In this document: positions 29,624 to 37,559 of the stretch, piece after piece | Position numbering within the stretch: position 1 is the stretch's first letter | How the letters are laid out: each line of letters begins with the position of its first letter | Source of the DNA: CAZWRF01 sp964636095 | Lineage (GTDB): Bacteria > Patescibacteriota > Minisyncoccia > JAHISW01 > Tagabacteraceae | DNA length: 44,204 bases | Assembly: GCA_964636095.1 (NCBI GenBank) | Contig: CAZWRF010000001.1 | Location: 1-44,204 of the forward strand | Direction: 5' to 3' | Program-made: the position numbers and the translations under genes | Notes under the pieces: generated by a model | The model's input: only the letters and a program-made list of their open reading frames with translations | The model's database searches: none | What the model was told of the DNA's origin: nothing

Positions 29624-31046
29624 TTTCAAATTCTTTGGCTACGAAAAATAGTTTTTTCTCCTCGAACCACGGAGCCATAAACTGAACCCCAAGAGGAAGG
29701 TTCTCGTCTTCACCGCACGGAACGGAAAGAGCCGGCGCTCCGGTAAGATTGGCGGCGCCGGTAAATATATCGGCTTTGTACATTTCCACCGGGTCGGATA
29801 TCTTCTCCCCTATTTTAAAAGCGGGCGTGGGAGTAGTGGGACACAAAATTATTTCAGCTTCTTTAAAAACTTTCCTGAAATCTTCTTTTATCAGCTTCCT
29901 TGCTTTTTGAGCACGTCCGTAATACGCATCATAGTAGCCGGCGGAAAGAACATATGTGCCCAAAAGAATTCTCCGGCGCACTTCGTCGCCAAATCCTCCT
30001 CTTCTTGTTTTCATATACACATCAATAAGTTCATTTGCTTTTTTTGAAAGGCCATATTTTATGCCGTCGTACCGGGCCATATTGGAAGAAACTTCCGCCG
30101 CCATAACAATATAGTAAGCCTCGGTGGCATATTTCAGGCCGGGAATACTGACTTTTTTTATTTTAAAACCGATTTTTTTAAGAGCTTCTATCGCTTTCCG
30201 GGTGGCCAAAATTACACTTTCCGAAAGGCCCGGATTGTCTCCTTCAAGCGCAAAGAACTCCTTCGGCACACCAATCGTTAAATCTTGTATCTTGTATCTT
30301 GTACCTTGTACCTTGACTGAATCGACTGTAGTCGAGTCAGCCGGGTCGCGGCCCCTGATAGCGTTAAAAATTATTTCTGCATCCTCCACCGATCCGGCGA
30401 TAGACCCTATTTGATCCAGAGACGAAGCCATAGCCATAAGACCGCGCCTTGAAACCGCGCCATAAGTAGGTTTCAGGCCGACAACGCCGCAAAAAGAAGC
30501 CGGCTGGCGAATTGAGCCGCCGGTATCGGAACCCAAAGCGGCCAGACACTCTCCCCCGGCCGTTGCGGCGGCGGACCCGCCGGACGAACCGCCCGGCACC
30601 CTGCTCTTGTCGCGGGGATTTTTTGCTGGTCCATAGGCCGAGTGCTCGGTAGAGCTACCCATGGCAAATTCGTCCATGTTTGTTCTTCCAACGAATACTG
30701 CTCCATCTTTTTCCAATTTTTCTATAACACCGGCGCTGTAAGGAGCAATATAATTTTTAAGAATTTTTGAACCGGCGGTACACTTTTTCCCTTCTATTAA
30801 AATATTGTCTTTCACACCCAAAGGAATTCCCGAAAGCAGAGGAATCGTCTGCCCTCCGGCAACTTTTTTGTCCGTCCTTTCCGCCGTTTCATAGGCATCG
30901 TCAAAAACCTCAACAAAAGAATTGAGCTTGTTTTTTTTGATGTTTGCCACGCATTGTTCCAAAAGCTCACGGGCGGAAACCTTGCCGTTTTGAATCAAAT
31001 CATGGGCCTTTTTTATGCCTAAATTTTTTATGTCTATATCGCTCAT
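29610..31046 (-). CDS. gatA: Asp-tRNA(Asn)/Glu-tRNA(Gln) amidotransferase subunit A
   Basis: A 478-residue amidase subunit that frees ammonia from glutamine for tRNA-dependent Gln/Asn formation. The Ser-cisSer-Lys triad is intact: Lys79 (GVKDNI), Ser154 (GGSSGGSAAA), Ser178 (GSDTGGSIRQPAS). Residues about 236-255 are encoded by a 7-bp tandem repeat plus a palindrome (30284-30340), replacing the usual linker in this area. The start overlaps the gatC stop (ATGA). gatB is not in the window. Confidence 0.96.
   Translation of the reverse strand: MSDIDIKNLGIKKAHDLIQNGKVSARELLEQCVANIKKNKLNSFVEVFDDAYETAERTDKKVAGGQTIPLLSGIPLGVKDNILIEGKKCTAGSKILKNYIAPYSAGVIEKLEKDGAVFVGRTNMDEFAMGSSTEHSAYGPAKNPRDKSRVPGGSSGGSAAATAGGECLAALGSDTGGSIRQPASFCGVVGLKPTYGAVSRRGLMAMASSLDQIGSIAGSVEDAEIIFNAIRGRDPADSTTVDSVKVQGTRYKIQDLTIGVPKEFFALEGDNPGLSESVILATRKAIEALKKIGFKIKKVSIPGLKYATEAYYIVMAAEVSSNMARYDGIKYGLSKKANELIDVYMKTRRGGFGDEVRRRILLGTYVLSAGYYDAYYGRAQKARKLIKEDFRKVFKEAEIILCPTTPTPAFKIGEKISDPVEMYKADIFTGAANLTGAPALSVPCGEDENLPLGVQFMAPWFEEKKLFFVAKEFENALH
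30284..30340. repeat. heptamer repeat plus palindrome inside gatA
   Basis: Five 7-bp units (CTTGTAT, CTTGTAT, CTTGTAC, CTTGTAC, CTTGACT; 30284-30318 on plus) run into a near-perfect palindrome CTGAATCGACT-GT-AGTCGAGTCAG. On the coding strand it is read through without a stop. Confidence 0.88.
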
Positions 31047-31324
31047 AAAACTTTTTTTACTTTCAAGTACCCGTCTTTTATTTCCGGCGCCAGCTTCAAA
31101 AGAGCTTCTCCGCGGCCGTGCCCGCTATCCGGCGGGTTATCTTTCCTTAAAACATTTTTATTTTCAATTTTCAGTTCTTTTATCCCCGAAACATCGGCTT
31201 TTTTCAACTTTGAAACAAAATTCAAAATATTCTTCAGATCTTTTTGAAGTTCTTCGGTTTCCTTTTCGCTTACCGAAATACGGGCAAGGAAACTCAATTT
31301 TTTTATTTCTTTCTTTGTTATCAT
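31043..31324 (-). CDS. gatC: amidotransferase subunit C
   Basis: A 93-residue GatC that clamps GatA to GatB. The N-terminus ITKKEIKKLSFLARISVSEKE and the C-terminal lead to DNPPDSGHGRGEALLKLAPE are typical. It overlaps gatA by ATGA. A TATAAT on the minus strand (31336-31341) lies 11 nt before the ATG, inside the spacer after ligA, so a short-leader transcript is possible. Confidence 0.93.
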   Translation of the reverse strand: MITKKEIKKLSFLARISVSEKETEELQKDLKNILNFVSKLKKADVSGIKELKIENKNVLRKDNPPDSGHGRGEALLKLAPEIKDGYLKVKKVL

Positions 31325-31343
31325 GGTCTAAATTAATTATACC

Positions 31344-33344
31344 TTATTCGGACAACTTTTTGAGAAATTGCCGCTCATTTAATATTTCTACGCCTAGTTT
31401 TTTGGCTTTTTCAAACTTTGAACCGGGATTTTCCCCGGCCACCACGAAATCCGTCTCTTTTGACACGGAGGAGCTTACCTCCCCGCCAAGTTCTCTTACT
31501 TTTTCCTTTGCCTCTTCCCTGCTCATTGAAGACATCGTGCCGGTCAAAACAAACCTTTTACCCGAAAGTTTTCTGGCCTGTCCTGAGTTCTGCCGAAGGG
31601 TTTTCTCAATCACAATACCGGAGCCGGTTAATTTTTCCAAAAACTGCCTGTTTCTTTTGTCTTTAAACCAGTTATAAATACTTTCGGCGACTTTTGGCCC
31701 TATGTCGTGGACGTTTTCCAAATTATCTTTTGTTATTTTATCAAAAACTTTAAGTAAATCGTTCGGTTTGAAAATTGAAAATTGAAAATTTAAAATTACT
31801 TGCGAAAGCAAGTTCGCCGTTTGGTCGCCAACATGCGCAATTCCCAAAGATACAATAAACCTGGGGAGGGAAATTTTCCGCTTGTCGCTTATCGCCTTAA
31901 CCAAATTTCCGGCCGACTTTTCGGCAAACCGCTCAAGGGGAATAAAATCTCCTTCTTTAAGTTCAAAGATATCCGCAGCGTCCTGAACAAGGCCGTTATT
32001 AAGAAGCGCGTTAATGGCTTTCGGTCCCAAGCCATCAATATCAAAAGCGGCCTTGGACACAAAATAATACAGGCTCCTTCTTTTTCTTGATGGGCAATTT
32101 TTATTTACACACTTGTAAATTATTTCTCCATCTTTTACAACTTTTTCTCCGCACACGGGACAATTTTTCGGCATTTTAAAATTTTTCTCTTTTCCCGTCC
32201 GAAGTTCTTTAAGGGTCTTTTTTACATCCGGGATTACATCACCGGCCCGGCCGACGATAGCGGTGTCGCCAATTTTCAGCCCCAGGCGCCTTATTTCGTC
32301 TTCGTTGTGCAAGGTTGCCCGGCTTACGGTAACCCCGGCAATGTTCACGGGCTTCAGTACCGCCACCGGTGTTAATACACCCGTGCGCCCCACCTGTATT
32401 TTTATATCTTCAACCGTAGTTGTCGCTTCTTTGCTGGGAAATTTCCAGGCAACAGCCGCCCGAGGAGATTTTCCCCTTACCCCTAGCTTATCTGCCAGAT
32501 TGTTGTCGTTTACGGAAACCACTACGCCGTCTATTTCATAGTCCAATTTTTCTCTCTCTTTTCTTATGTTCTCGAAATATTTTTTTACTTCTGAAAGATT
32601 TTCGCATTTTTTACCCGGAACAGGCTTAACGCCCAGTTCTTTCAGCCTTTCATATCCTTCTTCTTTGCCGCCGGCACCCACAAGCTGCCATGCCATGAAG
32701 CTCAATTTTCTTGAAGCGGTAATTTTGGGGTCCAGCTGGCGGACGGAGCCGGCGGCCAAGTTGCGCGGATTGGCGTATTCTTTGGCAAATTTTTTAAAAT
32801 TTTTTTTGGTAATATAAATCTCACCCCGAATTTCACAGTCAATGTCTTCCCTCAAGCGCAGGGGTATGGACTCAACGGTTTTCAGATTTTGGGTAATGTT
32901 TTCACCAACCCAGCCGTTTCCCCTCGTGGCACCCCGGGTAAACATTCCTCTTCTATACACCAACGAAACGGCCAACCCGTCCATTTTAAGCTGGGCAAAA
33001 TAGCCGAATTTTTCCGACGTCAATTTTTTAAGCCGGCCCTCCCATTCTTCAATCTCTTCAAAAGAAAAAGCGTCGGCCAAAGAAAGCATGGGTGCCTCAT
33101 GATTTACTTTTTCAAATTTGTCCAGGGGCTTGCCGCTTACTCTTTGTGTCGGCGAGTCGGGGGTAACAAGCTCGGGAAATCGGTTTTCCAAATCCGCCAG
33201 CTCTTTTTTAAGCGAGTCCCAGGCGGCATCGGAAATTTCCATGTTGTCCAAAACATGATACTGATAGCTGTATTTGTTTATGAGCTTTTTCAGCTTTTTT
33301 ATCCGTTCTTCGGCGCTTTTTTTTGAAATTTTTACGTACGCCAT
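31344..33344 (-). CDS. ligA: NAD-dependent DNA ligase
   Basis: A 666-residue LigA sealing nicks in replication and repair. The adenylated Lys120 is in KMDGLAVSLVYR; the four-Cys zinc finger CPVCGEKV...CVNKNCPSR, helix-hairpin-helix region and C-terminal BRCT domain (GKRFVLTGTMSSMSREEA) follow. Two stretches look inserted in frame: residues about 517-526 (NFQFSIFK), encoded by a heptamer repeat, and about 582-590 (LRQNSGQA), encoded by a dispersed palindrome-like repeat. Both lie in linkers. Its start overlaps the pilD stop by one base. Confidence 0.97.
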   Translation of the reverse strand: MAYVKISKKSAEERIKKLKKLINKYSYQYHVLDNMEISDAAWDSLKKELADLENRFPELVTPDSPTQRVSGKPLDKFEKVNHEAPMLSLADAFSFEEIEEWEGRLKKLTSEKFGYFAQLKMDGLAVSLVYRRGMFTRGATRGNGWVGENITQNLKTVESIPLRLREDIDCEIRGEIYITKKNFKKFAKEYANPRNLAAGSVRQLDPKITASRKLSFMAWQLVGAGGKEEGYERLKELGVKPVPGKKCENLSEVKKYFENIRKEREKLDYEIDGVVVSVNDNNLADKLGVRGKSPRAAVAWKFPSKEATTTVEDIKIQVGRTGVLTPVAVLKPVNIAGVTVSRATLHNEDEIRRLGLKIGDTAIVGRAGDVIPDVKKTLKELRTGKEKNFKMPKNCPVCGEKVVKDGEIIYKCVNKNCPSRKRRSLYYFVSKAAFDIDGLGPKAINALLNNGLVQDAADIFELKEGDFIPLERFAEKSAGNLVKAISDKRKISLPRFIVSLGIAHVGDQTANLLSQVILNFQFSIFKPNDLLKVFDKITKDNLENVHDIGPKVAESIYNWFKDKRNRQFLEKLTGSGIVIEKTLRQNSGQARKLSGKRFVLTGTMSSMSREEAKEKVRELGGEVSSSVSKETDFVVAGENPGSKFEKAKKLGVEILNERQFLKKLSE
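31575..31600. repeat. dispersed-repeat-like insertion inside ligA
   Basis: The plus strand carries CCTGTCCTGAGTTCTGCCGA followed by AGGG. It resembles a widespread environmental repeat of the CCTTCG..CTCAGGACAGG type, read in frame as LRQNSGQA between the HhH and BRCT regions. Confidence 0.55.
31768..31795. repeat. heptamer tandem repeat inside ligA
   Basis: Four 7-bp units on the plus strand: TTGAAAA three times, then TTTAAAA. Read on the coding strand as NFQFSIFK. The same unit is found in the groES-groEL spacer. Confidence 0.88.
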
Positions 33345-34099
33345 TATTTAAAAATATAAAACAAATGAAAAATATCGCCAATATTAAGAAAAAAAGAGAG
33401 GAGGGATCCGGCAACCAAAAAAGGAGCAAACGGAATCCTGCTTTTGAGCGTAATTTTACCTCTCCTGAAGATTAAGAGAACAATGCTGAAAAGAGAGCCC
33501 AGCCAAAAAGAAAAAGCAAAAGCCCAGAGCGTGTTGAAAAAACCCAAGAACCAGCCCAAACCCAGCGCCAGCTTGGCGTCTCCAAAGCCCATCCAGCGTC
33601 CCTTTGACACAAACCATAGCAGGGCAAAAAAGGCGAAGAAAAGAAGACCGGATAATATATTTAACCCTATCAATTTCCAATTTCCAAAAAAAACATACAA
33701 AAACGCGAGCGCGTTAAAAATCCAAACAAATAAATCCGGAATGATAAAATGGCGCAAGTCATAGACTGAAATAATTATCAGCAAGCTAACAATTGTCCAA
33801 AGATACAGGACGTTGAATATAGAATGTTGAATGCAGAATATCGACAGAAACAATGCTCCTGTTATTGTTTCTACTGCTATATACTGTTTCGATATCTTCC
33901 CTTCGCACCTCCGGCATCTTCCCTTTTGAATCAAAAAACTAAAAATTGGAACAAGCTCGTACCACCTTAGTGTTTTTCCGCAGAAAAAACACCTGGACCT
34001 GCCCTTAAAAACAGAATTACCCGTGTTGTAGCGCAAAATAACAACATTCAGGAAACTGCCTATTGCCGTACCGAATATGAAAACTAAAACATAGGCCAT
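33344..34099 (-). CDS. pilD: prepilin peptidase/N-methyltransferase
   Basis: A 251-residue membrane enzyme that cuts the pilin leader and methylates the new N-terminus. The N-terminal zinc part has two CxxC pairs (CFFCG, CRRCE). The catalytic aspartates are in VYDLRHFIIPD and GFGDAKLALGLG. About eight hydrophobic helices. The segment FCIQHSIFNVLYLW is encoded by a heptamer repeat (33812-33846) within a helix. A TGTTAAAAT box 9 nt before the ATG suggests a short or absent leader. It sits next to the pilin gene it serves. Confidence 0.95.
   Translation of the reverse strand: MAYVLVFIFGTAIGSFLNVVILRYNTGNSVFKGRSRCFFCGKTLRWYELVPIFSFLIQKGRCRRCEGKISKQYIAVETITGALFLSIFCIQHSIFNVLYLWTIVSLLIIISVYDLRHFIIPDLFVWIFNALAFLYVFFGNWKLIGLNILSGLLFFAFFALLWFVSKGRWMGFGDAKLALGLGWFLGFFNTLWAFAFSFWLGSLFSIVLLIFRRGKITLKSRIPFAPFLVAGSLLSFFLNIGDIFHLFYIFK
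33812..33846. repeat. heptamer tandem repeat inside pilD
   Basis: Five imperfect 7-bp units on the plus strand: GTTGAAT, ATAGAAT, GTTGAAT, GCAGAAT, ATCGACA. Read in frame as part of a membrane helix of the prepilin peptidase. Confidence 0.78.
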
Positions 34100-34108
34100 A
34101 TTGGCTTA

Positions 34109-34117
34109 ATTTTAACA
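34109..34117 (-). promoter_or_regulatory. extended -10 promoter for pilD-ligA
   Basis: The minus strand reads TGTTAAAAT, 9 nt before the pilD ATG and just after the pilin terminator. No clear -35. Confidence 0.45.
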
Positions 34118-34118
34118 C

Positions 34119-34153
34119 AAAACACCGCCCTGCAGTACTGCGGGGCGGTGTTT
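34119..34153 (-). terminator. terminator of the pilin gene
   Basis: Arms AAAACACCGCCCTGCAG / CTGCGGGGCGGTGTTTATA with a TA loop, a long stem between the pilin stop and pilD. It would separate an abundant pilin mRNA from pilD. Confidence 0.85.
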
Positions 34154-34199
34154 ATAGTTACCGCGGTATTTTAGTTATAGAAACTAAACCAAAAACGAT

Positions 34200-34706
34200 T
34201 TAGGGAACAACGTCGTAAATCGTGGCACCCGTACCGTCAAAACCTCCAGCCGACCACGTAGGAGCAGTCGCCCAGTTTTCGCATCTCGGGTTGTTGTCAG
34301 CCGAATCACACCCCTTTTTAGATTCCAAAGCAACATTGGTGTCCTCTTCTAAGTTAGCCCCCATGTGATAAAGGGTGGGATTTGTTGCAGGCGCAACGTT
34401 GAAACAATAGCTACCCGCCCTGCAAAGCGCACCACCAGACCCCGTGTCGAGAGGGTCAACAGGAACGCTGGCTATGAAGCCATCGGTTACCAAAGAGGCA
34501 AGAGTTGTAGCGTAAGATCTGTGCGCGTCAAAGGAAAGTTCCTGGGCCAATTGAAGTTGTTTGATATCAGCGATTCTCCTCGCGTCGCGTGATTTCTTTC
34601 GCGCGCTGTTCAAAGAAGCCAAAACAACAGAAGCCAAAATACCGATAATAGCGATAACAACAAGTAATTCTATAAGAGTAAAACCTTTATTTTTTCGTGA
34701 AAACAT
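34200..34706 (-). CDS. type IV pilin, major or pseudopilin
   Basis: A 168-residue prepilin. The short basic leader MFSRKNKG is cut by PilD before FTLIELLVVIAIIGILASV, the N-terminal helix with Glu5 that builds the fibre core. The globular head has two Cys pairs that may form disulfides (ALCRAGSYC and GCDSADNNPRC). It has its own promoter and terminator, fitting strong separate expression. It lies between pilC and pilD. Confidence 0.95.
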   Translation of the reverse strand: MFSRKNKGFTLIELLVVIAIIGILASVVLASLNSARKKSRDARRIADIKQLQLAQELSFDAHRSYATTLASLVTDGFIASVPVDPLDTGSGGALCRAGSYCFNVAPATNPTLYHMGANLEEDTNVALESKKGCDSADNNPRCENWATAPTWSAGGFDGTGATIYDVVP

Positions 34707-34762
34707 TTTGTTGTTTATCTCATCTTAAAACTTTCGACCTTTTGTTTATTTTCAATATTTTT

Positions 34763-34791
34763 ATTATAGCTTTATAAGCCGTATTTTTTAA
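34763..34791 (-). promoter_or_regulatory. promoter of the pilin gene
   Basis: On the minus strand TTAAAA, a 17-nt spacer and a perfect TATAAT, about 57 nt before the ATG, leaving a leader of roughly 50 nt in the spacer after pilC. Confidence 0.72.
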
Positions 34792-34821
34792 TACCCCTCT
34801 GTGGATAAAACAATTTTATGC

Positions 34822-36030
34822 CTAGACAGACAGGGCAATGTTGTATATTGGTATAAGGATGGAAGCCAAAAGAAGGCCCACGCCGACACCCAATACAATT
34901 ATCATGGCGGGCTCAATAAGACCCACCAAAGAATCAATGGCCTGGTCCACTTCCCGCTTGTAAAAACGCGATGTAGTTTTAAGAATATAGCCCAATTTTC
35001 CGGTCTCTTCGCCTATTCTTATCATCTGAGAAACAAGCCGAGGCACTTCTTCGTATTTGCTCAGGCTCTCAGCTATCGTGGAGCCTCCTTTTACCGCCTC
35101 CACGGATTCAAGCAAAATTCGCCTGTAAATTTCATTGCCCACCACATCCGCGGTAATTTCCAAAGATTCCACAACACTCACTCCTCCGCTTATTAAAGTT
35201 TCCATGTTGTCAGTAATTCGCGAGAGATAAAGCTTTCTGTAGAGCGTGCCGAAAAGAGGAGCGTCGAGCTGAAACCTGGCAACGGCAATTCGGCCTTGTT
35301 TTGTCCTCGTGTAGCGCCACAAAAAGCCAATGGAAATCAGAAAAATAATCAAGAAGAAGATTCCGTAGTGCACAAAAAAATCGCTCATACCCAAAACAAC
35401 TTTCGTATAAATAGGGGCTTCCTGCCCGCTTTCCTTGATAATATCAGCTAGTTTGGGAACAACCACAACTATCATAAGTATCATTACGGCGATAAAAGCT
35501 ACAATAACAAAAGCCGGATAAATAAGAGCCTTTGTGGCTTTTGCGGTAAGCTCGTAGGAACGCTCCAGGTGATCCGCCATATACAGAAAAACCTCGTCCA
35601 ATTTACCGGATTCTTCCCCCGCGCGGACCATATTTACAAAGAAGGAGGAGAAAATTTTCGGATATTTTGCCATCGCCTGAGAGATGTTGGCTCCTCCCTC
35701 AAGATCTTCAACAATACCTACCAAAACTCCTCTCAGCATGGAATTTTCCGCTTCTGAAGCAAGTAGTTTAAAAGCGGAGAGCACGGGAACTTTCGCCTCA
35801 AAAAGAGTGGAAATTTGACGGGAAAAAATAACTATATCGCGCTTTTTCACCCGCTGAAAAAGAGCCTGCTTGCTCAGAAGGCCCCCGCCTTTTTGTTTCA
35901 CCGGATTTAAAGAAACAATTATAAGGTCTCTTTTTTGAAGGGCACTTACTGCAATTTCCGAACTGGCGGCTTCCATCGTACCCTCTTTTACTTCTCCTTC
36001 AGGTGTTGTGGCCTTGTACTTAAATAGCAT
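34822..36030 (-). CDS. pilC: type IV pilus inner-membrane platform protein PilC (GspF family)
   Basis: A 402-residue platform protein with the usual repeat of two GspF domains, each with a cytosolic helical bundle and membrane helices (three in all). Landmarks are FSRQISTLFEAKVPVLSAFKLL, MVRAGEESGKLDEVF and the matching MIRIGEETGKLGYIL of the second repeat. It couples PilB/PilT motors to pilus growth. It follows pilT by one base. Confidence 0.95.
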   Translation of the reverse strand: MLFKYKATTPEGEVKEGTMEAASSEIAVSALQKRDLIIVSLNPVKQKGGGLLSKQALFQRVKKRDIVIFSRQISTLFEAKVPVLSAFKLLASEAENSMLRGVLVGIVEDLEGGANISQAMAKYPKIFSSFFVNMVRAGEESGKLDEVFLYMADHLERSYELTAKATKALIYPAFVIVAFIAVMILMIVVVVPKLADIIKESGQEAPIYTKVVLGMSDFFVHYGIFFLIIFLISIGFLWRYTRTKQGRIAVARFQLDAPLFGTLYRKLYLSRITDNMETLISGGVSVVESLEITADVVGNEIYRRILLESVEAVKGGSTIAESLSKYEEVPRLVSQMIRIGEETGKLGYILKTTSRFYKREVDQAIDSLVGLIEPAMIIVLGVGVGLLLASILIPIYNIALSV

Positions 36031-36031
36031 A

Positions 36032-37096
36032 TTAGCTGCTCAACTCCATTAATTCTTTTGGTTTTAGAGAATAAGCCATAGCATTTTCAAGTGAAATTTC
36101 TCCATCGCGCACCAAGTTCAGAAGCGAAGTGTTCAGGCTTATCATTCCTTCGGAAGAACTAGTTTCCACAACCATATCCAACTCGTGAGTACGACTGTCT
36201 CTTATGAGGTTGCGGATGGCATTGTTGGCTATAAGCAGCTCGTAGGCCGGAATAAGACCGCCTGATATCCTGGGGACAAGGCGCTGGGAAAAAATTCCCA
36301 AGAGGCTTCCTGCCAATTGGAGACGTATTTGGTTTTGTTGGCCCGGAGGAAAAGAATCTATAATTCGGTCGATTGTTTGACTGGCGTTGTTTGTGTGAAG
36401 CGAAGAAAGAACAAGATGGCCGGTTTCTGCGGCCGTTACCGCTATGCCGATACTTTCCGGATCTCTCATTTCTCCTATCATTACCACATCCGCGTCCTGC
36501 CTGAACATAGACCTTAGCCCCCTGCTAAAACTGCTGGTGTCGTGATGGACTTCTCTTTGGTCAATAATTGACTTCTCCTGAACAAAAATATATTCAACCG
36601 GGTCTTCAATAGTAACTATGTGCCGGCTTGTTTCTTTGTTTATAATATCAACAAGCGATGCGAGAGTGGTCGATTTGCCATGGCCGGCGGGGCCCACTGT
36701 AAGAAAAAATCCCTGTTGTTTTAAGGCAAACGAACGTAAAATATCCGGAAGATTCAACTCTTCAAGCGTTCTTATTTCGGCCGGAATAAAACGCATGGCT
36801 ATGCCCCAGAAACCCCTTTGCTTGAAGGCGTTGCACCTGAAGCGAACGTCATTGTCGGCGCTGTACGCAAAGTCAACCTGGCCGTGAGTGAGAAGATCCT
36901 GCCTTTGAGCATCGGTAAGTATGCTATCAACATACCCCTGAGTATCCTCGGGAGTCAGCACGGGTTTTTTCACAAGGGGCACCAGCGAACCGGTAACTCT
37001 TATGGTGGGGTGCCTGCCAACAGAAAGATGCAGGTCGGAACCATTGGCTTCCACCACCGCTATTATTAAATCTTTTAATTCTTTCGAGTAGTCCAT
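36032..37096 (-). CDS. pilT: type IV pilus retraction ATPase PilT
   Basis: A 354-residue hexameric motor that retracts pili. An N-terminal PAS-like domain (GSDLHLSVGRHPTIRVTG) precedes the ATPase: Walker A GPAGHGKS (135-142; commonly GPTGSGKS), the Asp box, Walker B ADVVMIGEMRDPES and the His box ETGHLVLSSLHTNNA. The AIRNLIRD motif typical of PilT is present (NAIRNLIRDSRTHEL). It lies between the receiver gene and pilC. Confidence 0.95.
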   Translation of the reverse strand: MDYSKELKDLIIAVVEANGSDLHLSVGRHPTIRVTGSLVPLVKKPVLTPEDTQGYVDSILTDAQRQDLLTHGQVDFAYSADNDVRFRCNAFKQRGFWGIAMRFIPAEIRTLEELNLPDILRSFALKQQGFFLTVGPAGHGKSTTLASLVDIINKETSRHIVTIEDPVEYIFVQEKSIIDQREVHHDTSSFSRGLRSMFRQDADVVMIGEMRDPESIGIAVTAAETGHLVLSSLHTNNASQTIDRIIDSFPPGQQNQIRLQLAGSLLGIFSQRLVPRISGGLIPAYELLIANNAIRNLIRDSRTHELDMVVETSSSEGMISLNTSLLNLVRDGEISLENAMAYSLKPKELMELSS

Positions 37097-37105
37097 AAAT
37101 ATATT

Positions 37106-37546
37106 TTATTTTTTATTTTTTGTAGAAATATCGATTTTTTCGGCCACTTCACCGGGCGTCACTCCCAAAACATCAATAACTTTTTTAACAACTTCGCTGG
37201 GAGTGAAATTGGCTTTTACCACATAATCATCTACGCCAAGTTTTTTCCCTCTTTCCAGGTCTTCTTTTTGGCCCAAATTGCTTAAAATAATGACAAAACA
37301 GCCGGAAAGTAGTTTTTGTTTTTTTGCCATTTCAAGAAACTCAAAACCGCTTATTTGAGGCATCACTAAATCCAAAAGAAGAACATCGGGTGAATATCCG
37401 CTCTTCAGCTTTGTTAGCGCTTCTTCGCTTCCCCTCGCCACTTCAACGCCAAAACCGGAGTTTCTGAATTTTACAGCATACATGTCCAACAAAAACTCAT
37501 CATCATCCACAAGAAGAATTTTTATATTTTTGTTTTTGTCCGCCAT
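37106..37546 (-). CDS. CheY-like response regulator receiver protein
   Basis: A 146-residue single receiver domain. Acidic pocket ILLVDDDEF, phospho-acceptor Asp59 in LLLDLVMPQISG, the switch Ser in IILSNLG and the Lys in DYVVKAN are in place. No output domain is attached; the tail is short and charged. Lying between pilB and pilT, it probably tunes pilus extension/retraction, as PilG/PilH-type receivers do elsewhere. No histidine kinase is in the window. Confidence 0.93.
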   Translation of the reverse strand: MADKNKNIKILLVDDDEFLLDMYAVKFRNSGFGVEVARGSEEALTKLKSGYSPDVLLLDLVMPQISGFEFLEMAKKQKLLSGCFVIILSNLGQKEDLERGKKLGVDDYVVKANFTPSEVVKKVIDVLGVTPGEVAEKIDISTKNKK

Positions 37547-37559
37547 ATTTTTTATATTT

